In this document: positions 17,730-25,917 of the stretch, piece by piece
Layout: the number at the start of each line of letters is the position of its first letter
Numbering within the stretch: position 1 is the stretch's first letter
Assembly (NCBI GenBank): GCA_004299485.1
Contig: SCQP01000001.1
Coordinates: 248,001-312,000, forward strand
Length of the DNA stretch: 64,000 bases
Reading direction: 5' to 3'
From: Acidobacteriota bacterium
Lineage (GTDB): Bacteria; Acidobacteriota; Terriglobia; Terriglobales; SCQP01
The notes under the pieces: generated by a model
What the model saw: the letters and a program-made list of their open reading frames with translations, nothing else
The model's database searches: none
Told to the model about the DNA's origin: nothing
Made by a program: the position numbers and the translations under genes

Positions 17730-17759
17730 TTGACTAGTCGTTTCGACCAGTCATATAAT
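17730..17759 (+). promoter_or_regulatory. Promoter and palindromic operator of toxin-antitoxin pair 1
   Basis: TTGACT (17730-17735) and a perfect TATAAT (17754-17759) are 18 bp apart. Between and overlapping them is an inverted repeat TGACTAGTCG / CGACCAGTCA with one mismatch around TTT, a likely antitoxin-binding operator. The -10 ends 9 bp before the antitoxin ATG, which has no Shine-Dalgarno sequence, so the transcript is probably leaderless or nearly so. Confidence 0.75.
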
Positions 17760-17768
17760 GCTCTTGCC

Positions 17769-18014
17769 ATGAAGACAGTGCAATGCTCGGAGGCCAAGAC
17801 GCATTTTCTGCGCATGCTCGATGAAGTCGAGGGCGGCGAAACCATTGTCATTACCCGCCGCGGCGTGCGGGTCGCACGTTTGGTGCCCGATCGCGAAGCA
17901 GACCGGCGGGAGCGCGATCAGGTGGTCACAGACATCCGCAACCTCGGACGACAAAACGGCAAGATCACAGCCGATGAGTTGGTGGCATGGAAGCATGAAG
18001 GGCACCGTTACTGA
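17769..18014 (+). CDS. Phd/YefM-type antitoxin
   Basis: An 81-residue protein starting MKTVQCSEAKTHFLRMLDEV. The pattern (SEAKTHFLRML, then GETIVITRRGVRVARLVP) is typical of the Phd/YefM fold, which binds operator DNA through the N-terminal half and neutralises the toxin with a C-terminal tail (KITADELVAWKHEGHRY). The ATG at 17769 is preferred to an upstream start because the upstream codons overlap the -10 element. The toxin gene begins inside its 3' end (20-nt overlap), as expected for a coupled pair. Likely autoregulated through the palindrome in its promoter. Confidence 0.85.
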   Translation: MKTVQCSEAKTHFLRMLDEVEGGETIVITRRGVRVARLVPDREADRRERDQVVTDIRNLGRQNGKITADELVAWKHEGHRY

Positions 18015-18411
18015 CGGCTTCGTGCTGGATGCCTCGGTCGCGCTTTGCTGGGCCTTTGACGATGAAGACCAGCTAATGGCGCAGCAAGCCCTAGGAGCCG
18101 CGGGAAGGGGGGGCGCGGTCGCGCCTATCGTTTGGTGGTATGAGATCCGCCACGGCCTGCTCGCAGGCGAACGACGCGGGCGCCTGACCGCCGCGCGAAG
18201 CGCCGAATTTCTGGATCACTTGCAGCAACTTCCGATCAAGCTTCGTTTCGACGCTGCCCCCGGCAGCCTGCTACCCTTGGCGCGAACTTATGGCCTGAGT
18301 GCGTACGATGCGTCCTATCTAGAGTTGGCACAGCGGCTGGAACTGAGGTTGGCCACGCTGGACCGGCATCTGGCCGCAGCGGCGCAGGCGGCGGGAATTC
18401 CGCTCTTGTAG
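17995..18411 (+). CDS. PIN-domain toxin, VapC-like
   Basis: A 138-residue PIN-domain ribonuclease. The acidic metal-binding positions are visible: Asp in FVLDASVALCW, Glu in VWWYEIRHGLL, Asp in GLSAYDASYLELA and Asp in LATLDRHLA. VapC toxins cut tRNA or rRNA; the target here is unknown. The ATG at 17995 lies inside the antitoxin gene and is chosen because the N-terminal beta strand with the first Asp begins just after it. The antitoxin is Phd-like rather than AbrB- or RHH-like, a known mix-and-match pairing. Confidence 0.85.
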   Translation: MKGTVTDGFVLDASVALCWAFDDEDQLMAQQALGAAGRGGAVAPIVWWYEIRHGLLAGERRGRLTAARSAEFLDHLQQLPIKLRFDAAPGSLLPLARTYGLSAYDASYLELAQRLELRLATLDRHLAAAAQAAGIPLL

Positions 18412-18437
18412 TGTGCAATTCAGGTATGATCGCTGCC

Positions 18438-20285
18438 ATGCGGCGAACTCTCCTCGTGATCCTGGCGCTGGCGGCGGCGGCACTGGCGCAGACGGCGAAC
18501 TGGCAGCAGAGCTACAGCAAGCGCGACGTGATGATCCCGATGCGCGACGGCGTGCGGCTGCACACGGAAATTTACACGCCGCATGCGGCGCACGGGCCAC
18601 TGCCCTTCCTGATCACACGCACGCCTTATGGCCTGAACGACAACGGCGCCGGGTATAGCCGGCTGCTGGCCTTGTATCCGGTGATGGAGCAGGCGGGCTA
18701 CATCTTCGTCATGCAGGATATTCGCGGGCGCTACGGCTCCGATGGAAAGTTCATTATGCAACGCCCACCCTGTGCCAAGTCCGCGCCGCATTGCGTGGGC
18801 GAAGCCACCGACACCTACGACACCGTCGCCTGGCTGCTGACAAACGTGCCCAACAACAATGGCCGCGCGGGCCTGCTGGGGATCTCCTACGGCGGCTGGC
18901 TGACTACCATGGCGCTGCTCGATCCGAATCCGGCGCTCAAGGCGGTATCGGAGCAAGCCTCGCCGGCCGACATGTTTCTGGGCGACGACTTTCACCACAA
19001 CGGCGCCTTCCGGCTGAGCTACGGCTTCGAGTACGTGGCCATGATGGAAACCGGGAATACCAACCAGTTGTTTCATTTTCCCGATTACGACACCTACGGC
19101 TGGTATCTGAAGCTGGGCTCGCTCGCCAATGTGAACCAGAAGGTTTTTCACGGCCAGAAGCCGACGTGGGATGACTTTGTGAATCATCCCAACCAGGATT
19201 GGTTCTGGAACAAACAGTCGTTCACGGTGCAACTCAAGAACGTGCAGTTGAGCGTGCCCGATCTCAACGTGGCCGGATGGTGGGATCAGGAAGACTTCTA
19301 CGGGCCGGTCGATATTTACGAAACGCTGCTGCCGCACGATGTGGATCATTACGACTATCTGGCGATTGGCCCGTGGAATCACGGCGGTTGGTCGCACGGA
19401 ACGGGCGAACAGCTCGGCCCGGTACACTTTGGCAGCGACACCAGCGCTTACTTCCGGGCACACATTCAGGCACCCTGGTTTGCCTACTGGCTCAAGGGCG
19501 AAGGCGCGAAGCCGCCGCACGTTCGCACGTTTGCGACCGGTTCGAATCAATGGCAGCAGTACGATGCCTGGCCGCCGGCGCACGGGACGCAGGATCGCGC
19601 TCTGTACTTGCATGCCGATCACTCGCTTTCGTTCGCGCGCCCCACCGCAGCCGGCGCCGCGTTCGACAGCTACACTTCCGATCCCGCGCATCCGGTCCCC
19701 TACCGCCATCGGCCGGTTCAGGAAACCTACGGTCCGGGCAGCCAATGGTACACGTGGCTGCTGGAAGACCAGCGCTTCGTGGACAATCGCCCCGACACCG
19801 CGACCTGGACTGGTCCCGTACTCACGCAGCCGCTCTGCATCGCGGGCAACATTCAGGCCAACCTCTACGCTTCGACCACCGGCAGCGACAGCGACTGGGT
19901 AGTCAAGCTCATTGACGTTTACCCGCAGAAATATCCCGCCCAGCCCACCATGGCCGGCTACGAGCTGATGATCGCCGATGAAATTTTCCGTGGCCGCTTT
20001 CGGCAAAGCTTCGAGCATCCTGAGCCGATCCCGCCCAACAAGGTCGAGCTCTACGATTTCTCGCTGCACACCAACGACCACTGCTTCCTGCCCGGCCACG
20101 CAATCATGGTCCAGGTGCAAAGCACCTGGTTCCCGCTCTACGACCGCAACCCGCAGACCTTCGTGCCCAACATCTTTCTCGCCCCGGCAGGCGCCTTCCG
20201 CCAAGCCACGCAGCGCATCTACGCCAGCCCGCAGCACCCCTCCAGCATCACCCTGCCGGTGCGCAGCCCGGCCGGTTCCCATTGA
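18438..20285 (+). CDS. CocE/NonD-family alpha/beta hydrolase, exported
   Basis: A 615-residue hydrolase. The ATG at 18438 gives a clean signal peptide (MRRTLLVILALAAAALAQ) and lies 7 bp after a TATGAT -10-like hexamer; an in-frame ATG 12 nt upstream is the alternative. The X-Pro dipeptidyl-peptidase S15-like domain shows MRDGVRLHTEIYTP, the nucleophile motif GISYGGWLTTMA and the GPWNHGGWSH block that carries the catalytic His. The C-terminal jelly-roll domain (AGNIQANLYASTTGSDSDWVVKLIDVYP) is complete. Family members hydrolyse acyl esters or amides, such as cocaine esterase and glutaryl acylases. Substrate not inferable from context. Confidence 0.88.
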   Translation: MRRTLLVILALAAAALAQTANWQQSYSKRDVMIPMRDGVRLHTEIYTPHAAHGPLPFLITRTPYGLNDNGAGYSRLLALYPVMEQAGYIFVMQDIRGRYGSDGKFIMQRPPCAKSAPHCVGEATDTYDTVAWLLTNVPNNNGRAGLLGISYGGWLTTMALLDPNPALKAVSEQASPADMFLGDDFHHNGAFRLSYGFEYVAMMETGNTNQLFHFPDYDTYGWYLKLGSLANVNQKVFHGQKPTWDDFVNHPNQDWFWNKQSFTVQLKNVQLSVPDLNVAGWWDQEDFYGPVDIYETLLPHDVDHYDYLAIGPWNHGGWSHGTGEQLGPVHFGSDTSAYFRAHIQAPWFAYWLKGEGAKPPHVRTFATGSNQWQQYDAWPPAHGTQDRALYLHADHSLSFARPTAAGAAFDSYTSDPAHPVPYRHRPVQETYGPGSQWYTWLLEDQRFVDNRPDTATWTGPVLTQPLCIAGNIQANLYASTTGSDSDWVVKLIDVYPQKYPAQPTMAGYELMIADEIFRGRFRQSFEHPEPIPPNKVELYDFSLHTNDHCFLPGHAIMVQVQSTWFPLYDRNPQTFVPNIFLAPAGAFRQATQRIYASPQHPSSITLPVRSPAGSH

Positions 20286-20316
20286 TGTGCCTACACTCGG
20301 CGTTATGATGTAGGCA
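20282..20316 (+). promoter_or_regulatory. Promoter and operator of toxin-antitoxin pair 2
   Basis: TTGATG (20282-20287) and TATGAT (20304-20309) are 16 bp apart. A perfect 8-bp inverted repeat TGCCTACA (20288-20295) / TGTAGGCA (20309-20316) flanks the -10 and its right arm reaches the antitoxin ATG. Only 6 bp separate the -10 from the start codon, so the mRNA is probably leaderless. Confidence 0.72.
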
Positions 20317-20570
20317 TGAAGGCAAAGGCGAAGCCGGTCCAATATACGATCCGGGGAGTACCCGCGGAAGTCGACCGCATCCTGCGCCGCCGTGCGGCCG
20401 ACCGCCGTCAGAGCCTGAACCAGGTGATCGTTAATGAATTAACCGCGGCTACGAATGGCGCCAAGAAATACGCGGATTTTACCGACCTGGTCGGCAAATG
20501 GGTGGGTGACCCGGAGTTCGACGCCATCATGGCTGACCAGCGCCGTATTGATTGGGAGATGTGGCGCTGA
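20316..20570 (+). CDS. Ribbon-helix-helix-type antitoxin
   Basis: An 84-residue protein. The N-terminus (PVQYTIRGVPAEVDRILRRRAADRRQSLNQVIVNEL) fits a ribbon-helix-helix DNA-binding fold of the kind that recognises short palindromes, and the acidic/aromatic tail (DFTDLVGKWVGDPEFDAIMADQRRIDWEMW) would wrap the toxin. It directly precedes a PIN-domain gene that overlaps its end by 10 nt, and an 8-bp palindrome lies in its promoter, so autoregulation is likely. Confidence 0.82.
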   Translation: MKAKAKPVQYTIRGVPAEVDRILRRRAADRRQSLNQVIVNELTAATNGAKKYADFTDLVGKWVGDPEFDAIMADQRRIDWEMWR

Positions 20571-20950
20571 GAGCCGCCATCGACACCAACCGGATCACCG
20601 ATCTACTGCGCGGCGATGCCGAACTGAGCGATTGGCTGGGCCGATGCGAACAACTATTCGTGCCCCTCTTTGTACTTGCGGAAATCAAGGCAGGGTTCCT
20701 GGGAGGCTCACGTCCCCACCAAAACGAAGCGTTGCTTCGCCGCTTCCTGGACAAGCCAAACGTGACCTTGCTGTTGCCCGACCATGACACTGCTGAGGGG
20801 TATGCGCATTTGTGGGTTCAGCTCCGGCACGGCGGCCAGCCGATCCCGGCTCACGACATCTGGATCGCAGCGCTTGCGCTGCAGCACGACCTCGTGCTCG
20901 TCACTCGCGACCGTCACTTCGCGGCGATTCCTCAGTTGGTGCTGGCTTAG
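20561..20950 (+). CDS. PIN-domain toxin, VapC-like
   Basis: A 129-residue PIN ribonuclease from a GTG at 20561 (VALRAAIDTNRITDLLRG); a TTG at 20552 in frame is possible. The acidic residues are Asp in AAIDTNRIT, Glu in LFVLAEIKAGF, Asp in IPAHDIWIAALAL and Asp in VLVTRDRHFAAI. It ends ten bases before the encoded CCA end of the converging tRNA-Arg gene. It is paired with the ribbon-helix-helix antitoxin upstream. Confidence 0.85.
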   Translation: MALRAAIDTNRITDLLRGDAELSDWLGRCEQLFVPLFVLAEIKAGFLGGSRPHQNEALLRRFLDKPNVTLLLPDHDTAEGYAHLWVQLRHGGQPIPAHDIWIAALALQHDLVLVTRDRHFAAIPQLVLA

Positions 20951-20960
20951 CGCAGGCTCT

Positions 20961-21038
20961 TGGCGGGCGCGGCAGGATTCGAACCTGCGACCGTCGGCTT
21001 AGAAGGCCGATGCTCTGGTCCAACTGAGCTACGCGCCC
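20961..21038 (-). tRNA. tRNA-Arg (anticodon TCT), CCA encoded
   Basis: Read on the minus strand it folds into a full cloverleaf: acceptor GGGCGCG/CGCGCCC, D arm GCTC...GAGC, anticodon stem TCGGC/GCCGA with loop CTTCTAA (anticodon TCT), T arm GCAGG-TTCGAAT-CCTGC, discriminator G and an encoded CCA. It reads AGA codons. A PIN toxin gene abuts its 3' end, a common site for accessory DNA. Confidence 0.95.
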
Positions 21039-21077
21039 GCGAGCACTTTGATTATAGTTTCGCGTAGACTGTGCGGT

Positions 21078-22385
21078 ATGTGGAAGCGGACCTTGGGGAT
21101 GTGCCTGCTGCTGGCGGCCATGGCCGTTGGGCAGTCAATGGGCGGGAAGATCGACCCGGGCATTTTGGCGGCGATTCAGAAGACGCCAGCGATTGATGAT
21201 CACGCACACCCGCCGGCGCTGCCGGTGAACGCCATCGCCGACACCAACTACGACGCGCTCCCCTGCCCGCCTAATGACCCTATTCCGCCAACGCTGACAA
21301 GCGAACCGACAAACCCGATTTATCAGCAAGCATGGATGGCACTGTTCGGAGCGCACACGGCGGCGCAGGATTTGGCAGCCAAGGCGCGGGTGAAGCGCGA
21401 GCAGGGGCGGAACTATCCGAATTGGGTGCTGCAGAAGCTCGGCATTCAGGTGGAATTTGCCAACCGCGTCGCGATGGGGCCGGGCCTCGGGCCGCCGCAT
21501 TTCCGCTGGGTCGCGTTCGACGATGCGCTGCTGCTGCCACTCGATAGTTCGGGCCTGGCGATGAATCCAGACCTGAAATTTTTCTTTGAGCGCGAGAGGA
21601 TGATTCTGCAGGACGACTACCTCAAGCCGCTGCACGTGACACGGCCGCCGGCGACGCTCGACGCGTACCTGAGCGAGGTCGTGATCCCGACGCTCGAGCG
21701 CGAAAAGGCTGAAGGCGCCGTCGCCGTCAAATTCGAAGCAGCCTATCTGCGGCCGCTGAATTTTCATCGTCCGGACATGACCGCCGCGCGTGAGGTTTAC
21801 GCCGCTGGAGGGGCGCCTGGTGCGGCGCAATATTACAAGCTGCAGGATGCGATCTTTCATACGATCGCGCTGGAGGCGGGACGGCTGGGGCTGGCGGTGC
21901 ATATTCATACTGGCTTTGGCTGCGGATCGTACTTCAACATTGCCGGCGCGAACCCGGCGCTGCTGATGGACGTGTTCAACGACCCCAGCCTGCGGCACAC
22001 CAACTTCGTGCTGCTGCACGCGGGACTGGGACCGTATACCAACATCGTGGCGGCGCTGCTGGCCAAGCCGAACGTCTATACCGACACCTCGGGCCAGACC
22101 TGGCTGCTGACGCCGGCCGGGATCGCGCACAACCTTCGCACGCTGCTGGAGTACTACCCCGACAAGATCATGTTCGGCACGGATTTGTCGCCAGGCGAGG
22201 GGGCGATCGACTGGGAAGAGATTGGCTATCAACTGGAAAACGCCGCCCGCGACGGACTGGCGATGGCGCTGACGGGCATGATGCGCGATCACGAAGTCAC
22301 GCGCGGGCAGGCGTTGGAGATTGCCCACGCCGTGATGCGGGGAACGGCACGGAAGCTTTATCCCCAACTCCGGTCTCCGCGCTGA
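21078..22385 (+). CDS. Exported amidohydrolase, metal-dependent
   Basis: A 435-residue protein from the ATG at 21078, with signal peptide MWKRTLGMCLLLAAMAVGQS. The amidohydrolase barrel shows the HxH metal pair (IDDHAHPP, His42 and His44), a later His in AVHIHTGFGCGSYFN, another in FVLLHAGLGPYTN, and the last metal Asp in DKIMFGTDLSPGEG. This order fits the amidohydrolase-2 family, which includes decarboxylases and lactonases; the exact substrate is unknown. The long upstream open frame is rejected because it overlaps the tRNA region. A TAGACT hexamer lies 7 bp before the ATG. Confidence 0.8.
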   Translation: MWKRTLGMCLLLAAMAVGQSMGGKIDPGILAAIQKTPAIDDHAHPPALPVNAIADTNYDALPCPPNDPIPPTLTSEPTNPIYQQAWMALFGAHTAAQDLAAKARVKREQGRNYPNWVLQKLGIQVEFANRVAMGPGLGPPHFRWVAFDDALLLPLDSSGLAMNPDLKFFFERERMILQDDYLKPLHVTRPPATLDAYLSEVVIPTLEREKAEGAVAVKFEAAYLRPLNFHRPDMTAAREVYAAGGAPGAAQYYKLQDAIFHTIALEAGRLGLAVHIHTGFGCGSYFNIAGANPALLMDVFNDPSLRHTNFVLLHAGLGPYTNIVAALLAKPNVYTDTSGQTWLLTPAGIAHNLRTLLEYYPDKIMFGTDLSPGEGAIDWEEIGYQLENAARDGLAMALTGMMRDHEVTRGQALEIAHAVMRGTARKLYPQLRSPR

Positions 22386-22401
22386 TCTATCATGAGGCAC
22401 T

Positions 22402-23322
22402 ATGGACATCTGGTTCACCCGCTCTGAAGAACGCAGCTTTGCCGGCCTGCGGGCGGGCTGGCGGCTTGCGGTTTTTCTGCTGATCGCCATCGGCGTTCCT
22501 GGACTGCTCACGGCGGTGGCGATGCTGGCGGGAGCCCAACGTAGTACGGGCGCGGCGACCGGCATTGCGGTTTCCCCCTGGACTTCGCTGGCCAGTGAGG
22601 CGCTGCTGTTCGGCTGGATTGCGTTCGTGACCTGGATCATGGCACGGCTCGAACACCGGAGCTGGGGTAGCTTCGGGCTACCGGTACAAAAAGCTTTTGG
22701 GAAATTGTTCTGGCAGGGCGTGGCGTGGGGCGTGGTCGCGCTCAGCGTGCTGCTGGTGCTCATCTTCATCAGCGGTGATCTGACCTTCGGGCATATCGTG
22801 CTGCGCGGTACGGCCATCCCACGCTTCGGGTTGGAGTGGGCACTGGCCTTTCTGGCAGTGGGGTTTTTTGAAGAGTTCTCGTTCCGGGGCTATACGCTGA
22901 CGACGCTAACGCAGGGCACGGGATTCTGGATTGCCGCGATCATCCTCTCGGCTGGGTTTGGCAGTGCGCATTTGGGCAACGGAGGCGAGAGCTGGATTGG
23001 GGCGTTGAGCGCCGGGCTGATTGGCCTATTCTTTTGTTTCACCTGGCACCGTACCGGAAGCCTCTGGTTCGCGGTGGGTCTGCATGCGGCCTGGGATTAC
23101 TGCGAGAGTTTTGTCTACGGCGTGCCCGACAGCGGTAGCGTCAGCCGGGGACGGCTCTTGCAGCCGCACTTTCACGGCTCTCATTGGATCACCGGCGGCA
23201 CCGTAGGTCCAGAAGGCAGCCTTTGGGTCTTTGTGATCATTGGTTTGCTATTTGTGCTGTTTGCGGACCTGTACCCCCACAAGAAAAAGGCGGCGGATCA
23301 AACCGAGCTGATCGCCTCCTAG
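22402..23322 (+). CDS. CPBP-family intramembrane glutamic protease
   Basis: A 306-residue polytopic protein. The CPBP/Abi signature is clear: the Glu pair in GFFEEFSFRGYTLTTL (about residues 157-158, with the FRG arginine), His in FGSAHLGNGGES, and FAVGLHAAWDYCESF. About eight hydrophobic helices are visible. Family members such as Rce1 cut prenylated or other membrane substrates; in bacteria many are of unknown role or linked to bacteriocin immunity. A TATCAT hexamer lies 8 bp before the ATG. The stop overlaps the end of the converging epimerase gene by 4 nt. Confidence 0.88.
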   Translation: MDIWFTRSEERSFAGLRAGWRLAVFLLIAIGVPGLLTAVAMLAGAQRSTGAATGIAVSPWTSLASEALLFGWIAFVTWIMARLEHRSWGSFGLPVQKAFGKLFWQGVAWGVVALSVLLVLIFISGDLTFGHIVLRGTAIPRFGLEWALAFLAVGFFEEFSFRGYTLTTLTQGTGFWIAAIILSAGFGSAHLGNGGESWIGALSAGLIGLFFCFTWHRTGSLWFAVGLHAAWDYCESFVYGVPDSGSVSRGRLLQPHFHGSHWITGGTVGPEGSLWVFVIIGLLFVLFADLYPHKKKAADQTELIAS

Positions 23323-24371
23323 CTCATGACCCCTGCGGCGAGGCCGCAGGCACGCAGAGCGGCATCTTCCGCAATATATTCGGCTTCGAAATCCAGTGAC
23401 AGTGGATTGGCCCGCGCCCAGGCGAGCGTCGTCCGCAGGGCCTGAGCCAAAGTGACCGGTGGAACAAAACCCAGTTCGCGCCGGATGCTGCTGCTGTCGG
23501 CGGCACAGGACTGGGCGGTATTGGCCGCCACGTGGAGATGCGGCGGCGTCAGTGCTGGGGGGGTGGTCACAATGCGGCCCCGCCAACCGGCGGCTTCGGC
23601 GGCGAGCTGCGCCCACGCAAGCTGGCAGTAGTTGCCTCCATCGGCAAGGTTAAAGATTCTGCCGCCGGCGCGCGGATCTGAGGCCGCCAGGGCCACGCCG
23701 GCCGCCATGTTCCCAACAAAGCCGCGCGCGGTGCGCCATGCGGCCCAGCCGCGCTCCAGCAACACGGCCGGACGCCCGTCCTGCATCCGCCGCCAAAGTG
23801 GGTACAGCCGGCGCTGCTGGTCGCCTGGGCCATACATGGGCGGCAAGCGCAGAATCGTGATGCGGCCATACCAGCCGCCGCGAGCCGCGGCGGCCGCCGC
23901 CCGCTCCATACCCAGCTTGTCGTAGCCTTCCGCCATCCAGGCATGCCGCCGCCGCAAACCCGCCAGCACTGCTGCGGGATACAAGCCGCTGTGCTCGCGC
24001 AGGGGGGAATCCTCGCGCAAGAGCCCCGGGGCCGGCGTGCCGGCTTCGGTACCGTGAAAGACGCCCCAGGCGCGGTATACATCCATGCTGCTGACGAAGA
24101 CGACGCGCCGGTTCTGGCCGCGCACGGCGGCCATGGTCCGCTGGGCGGCGATGGCGGAGCCGGCAATGGTATCAATGACGACCTCGGGGTTGAAGCGCGC
24201 AAAGGCAGGAGCAAAGGCCAGGAGCTCGCGCCGGTCGCCATGGAAGTGGCCTTCCGGATCCTTGCAATCGCGGCCGCGGTGAAAGACGGCGACCTCGTGG
24301 CCGGCGCGGCGTAGGTGCCCGACCAGCGGGGCGCCCAAGAATCCCGTCCCGCCCAGCACCAGCATCCGCAT
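23319..24371 (-). CDS. NAD-dependent epimerase/dehydratase (extended SDR)
   Basis: A 350-residue protein starting MRMLVLGGTGFLGAPLVGHLRRAGHEV, with the GxxGxxG motif of extended short-chain dehydrogenases, then FVSSMDVYRAWG with the Ser of the active site and GYDKLGMERA near the usual YxxxK site. The normal Tyr-x-x-x-Lys spacing is not clean, so catalytic competence is uncertain. The substrate-binding half (ITILRLPPMYGPGDQ) is conserved. Typical substrates are nucleotide sugars or related alcohols. It is divergent from mraZ. Confidence 0.78.
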   Translation of the reverse strand: MRMLVLGGTGFLGAPLVGHLRRAGHEVAVFHRGRDCKDPEGHFHGDRRELLAFAPAFARFNPEVVIDTIAGSAIAAQRTMAAVRGQNRRVVFVSSMDVYRAWGVFHGTEAGTPAPGLLREDSPLREHSGLYPAAVLAGLRRRHAWMAEGYDKLGMERAAAAAARGGWYGRITILRLPPMYGPGDQQRRLYPLWRRMQDGRPAVLLERGWAAWRTARGFVGNMAAGVALAASDPRAGGRIFNLADGGNYCQLAWAQLAAEAAGWRGRIVTTPPALTPPHLHVAANTAQSCAADSSSIRRELGFVPPVTLAQALRTTLAWARANPLSLDFEAEYIAEDAALRACGLAAGVMS

Positions 24372-24379
24372 TCACAGTA

Positions 24380-24421
24380 AGTTGCCAGCAGCTTGTCGCC
24401 AGTTGCCAATGGCTGCCACTG
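24380..24421. repeat. Degenerate heptad array in the mraZ upstream region
   Basis: AGTTGCC occurs at 24380 and again at 24401, 21 bp (3 x 7) later, with related 7-mers between and after. It lies just upstream of the epimerase start. The rest of the gap to the mraZ promoter shows no gene. Confidence 0.45.
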
Positions 24422-24494
24422 AGGCAAGGCACCGGGTGCCGCGAAGTGTTTCGCATTATCTTCGCGTAACTGAAGGTATACCCACTTTTTTCCC

Positions 24495-24523
24495 TTAGCA
24501 GCGACAAAATCTCGCACTAATAT
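24495..24523 (+). promoter_or_regulatory. Promoter of the mraZ/dcw cluster
   Basis: TTAGCA (24495-24500) and TAATAT (24518-24523) are 17 bp apart, directly before the MraZ boxes, so transcription should begin inside or beside the first box. Confidence 0.6.
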
Positions 24524-24558
24524 GTGGGCAGAAGTGGTGAGAAGTGGTAGATTGTGGA
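24524..24558 (+). promoter_or_regulatory. Four MraZ boxes with 10-bp period
   Basis: GTGGG, GTGGT, GTGGT and GTGGA lie at 24524, 24534, 24544 and 24554, each 10 bp apart and separated by 5-bp spacers. This matches the known MraZ operator (direct TGGGN-type repeats on one DNA face). They lie right after the -10 hexamer and just before mraZ, so MraZ binding should block transcription of the division cluster. Confidence 0.82.
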
Positions 24559-24568
24559 TGGCAGAACT

Positions 24569-25012
24569 ATGTTGCGGGGCAACTATCCAGCACGGGTGGA
24601 CGAAAAGGGACGGCTCAAGCTGCCCACCGAGTTCCGCGCCCAACTGGACGAGTCGAATCCGGAGCACCGCTTTTATATCACCAGCTTCGACGGAGCGCAG
24701 TCCCGGATTTACCCGATGCCGGTGTGGGAGGCGATTGAGCAGAAGCTGGCGGCGCTGCCTTCGATGCACCCGACCAAGCAAAAACTGCTGAGCCGTACGA
24801 ACTATTACGGCCAAGTGGTGGAAATGGACGGGCAAGGGCGGTTGCTGATTCCTTCGGTGTTGCGCGAGGCGGCGGAGATGCGCGGCGACGTGGCCGTGCT
24901 GGGCTATCTGCAGTACCTGGAAGTCTGGAACGAACAACGGTTGTTGGCGGACATGAAGGCCAAGGCGTTCACCGACGAAGACAAGCAGACGCTGGCCGAT
25001 CTGGGGATTTAG
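24569..25012 (+). CDS. mraZ: Transcriptional regulator MraZ
   Basis: A 147-residue DNA-binding protein of the SpoVT/AbrB-like double-fold family that represses the division and cell-wall cluster. The ATG at 24569 gives MLRGNYPARVDEKGRLKLP, the family's normal N-terminus; a GTG at 24554 lies inside the last MraZ box and is rejected. The second half repeats the fold (NYYGQVVEMDGQGRLLIPSVLREAA). GGATGG precedes the start. It is first in the cluster and is followed by rsmH after a 6-bp gap. Confidence 0.95.
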   Translation: MLRGNYPARVDEKGRLKLPTEFRAQLDESNPEHRFYITSFDGAQSRIYPMPVWEAIEQKLAALPSMHPTKQKLLSRTNYYGQVVEMDGQGRLLIPSVLREAAEMRGDVAVLGYLQYLEVWNEQRLLADMKAKAFTDEDKQTLADLGI

Positions 25013-25018
25013 CCGCAA

Positions 25019-25909
25019 GTGGCCGAAACCGGGCACGTTGCGGTGATGGCAGAGGAGTTGCTGGATTACCTTGCGCCACGGCGCGATGGAGTTTATGTGG
25101 ACTGCACAGTAGGAGCCGGAGGACACAGCCTGCGGGTGGCGCAAGCCATCGGGAGCGGGCGTCTGTTCGGCTGCGACAAAGACCCGGTGGCTCTGGAGGC
25201 CGCGCGTAAAACGCTGGCGGCGGTGCCGGGGGTGGAGTTCACGGCGTGGCAGGGGGATTTCGCGGGCGCGCCGGAAGAGCTGCGGCGGCGCGGAGTCGAG
25301 CAGGTGGACGGCGTGATTGCCGACCTGGGGATGAGTTCGATGCAGTTGGACGCTGCCGAACGCGGATTCAGTTTTAGCGCTGACGGCCCGCTGGACATGA
25401 GGATGGATCCTCGCCAGGAGCTGACGGCGGAACAGGTGGTCAATCAGACGGATGAGCGGACGCTCGCAGATCTGATTTTCCAATACGGAGAAGAGAGGAG
25501 GTCGCGGAGAATAGCCAGAGCCATTGTCCGGGCACGGCCGCTGCAGACGACCCGCCAGTTGGCGGATCTGGTGGCGGCCGCGTCCGGAGCAATGAAAGAA
25601 CGCCCACGGCGTTTGCATCCGGCGACGCGCACCTTCCAGGCTCTGCGGATTTACGTGAACCAGGAGCTGAGCTCTTTGTCCGCATTGCTGGCGTCGCTGC
25701 CGGGCTGGCTGAAGCCGGGCGGACGCGCCGTGATCCTTGCGTTTCATTCGTTGGAAGACCGTCCGGTGAAGCAAAGTTTCCGCGCGGGAGCGCGGGAGGG
25801 TTGGTACCGGCTGCTGACGCCGCACGCGCTGCGGCCGCAGGCGGAAGAAATGGCACGCAATCCGCGCGCACGGAGTGCGCGACTGCGGGCGATAGAACGA
25901 GAGGCATAA
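25019..25909 (+). CDS. rsmH: 16S rRNA m4C1402 methyltransferase RsmH (MraW)
   Basis: A 296-residue SAM-dependent methyltransferase that modifies N4 of C1402 in 16S rRNA. GTG start; HVAVMAEELLDYLAPRRDGVYVDCTVGAGGHS carries the family start and SAM motif I, DLGMSSMQLDAAERGFSF and DGPLDMRMD are the characteristic motifs, and LKPGGRAVILAFHSLEDRPVKQSF the last one. The length is normal. It follows mraZ and precedes ftsL, the standard dcw order. Confidence 0.96.
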   Translation: MAETGHVAVMAEELLDYLAPRRDGVYVDCTVGAGGHSLRVAQAIGSGRLFGCDKDPVALEAARKTLAAVPGVEFTAWQGDFAGAPEELRRRGVEQVDGVIADLGMSSMQLDAAERGFSFSADGPLDMRMDPRQELTAEQVVNQTDERTLADLIFQYGEERRSRRIARAIVRARPLQTTRQLADLVAAASGAMKERPRRLHPATRTFQALRIYVNQELSSLSALLASLPGWLKPGGRAVILAFHSLEDRPVKQSFRAGAREGWYRLLTPHALRPQAEEMARNPRARSARLRAIEREA

Positions 25910-25917
25910 GGACGCCT

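Noticed and set aside
14849-17851. 1000-residue open frame antisense to the BNR-propeller gene
   Set aside because: It mirrors the whole sense gene, has no recognisable domain and is explained by GC-rich codon use. The plus-strand frame has a signal peptide and repeated Asp-box motifs.
17769-20950. A single genomic island inserted at the tRNA-Arg gene
   Set aside because: No integrase or direct repeat of the tRNA 3' end was found; two toxin-antitoxin pairs alone are not enough.
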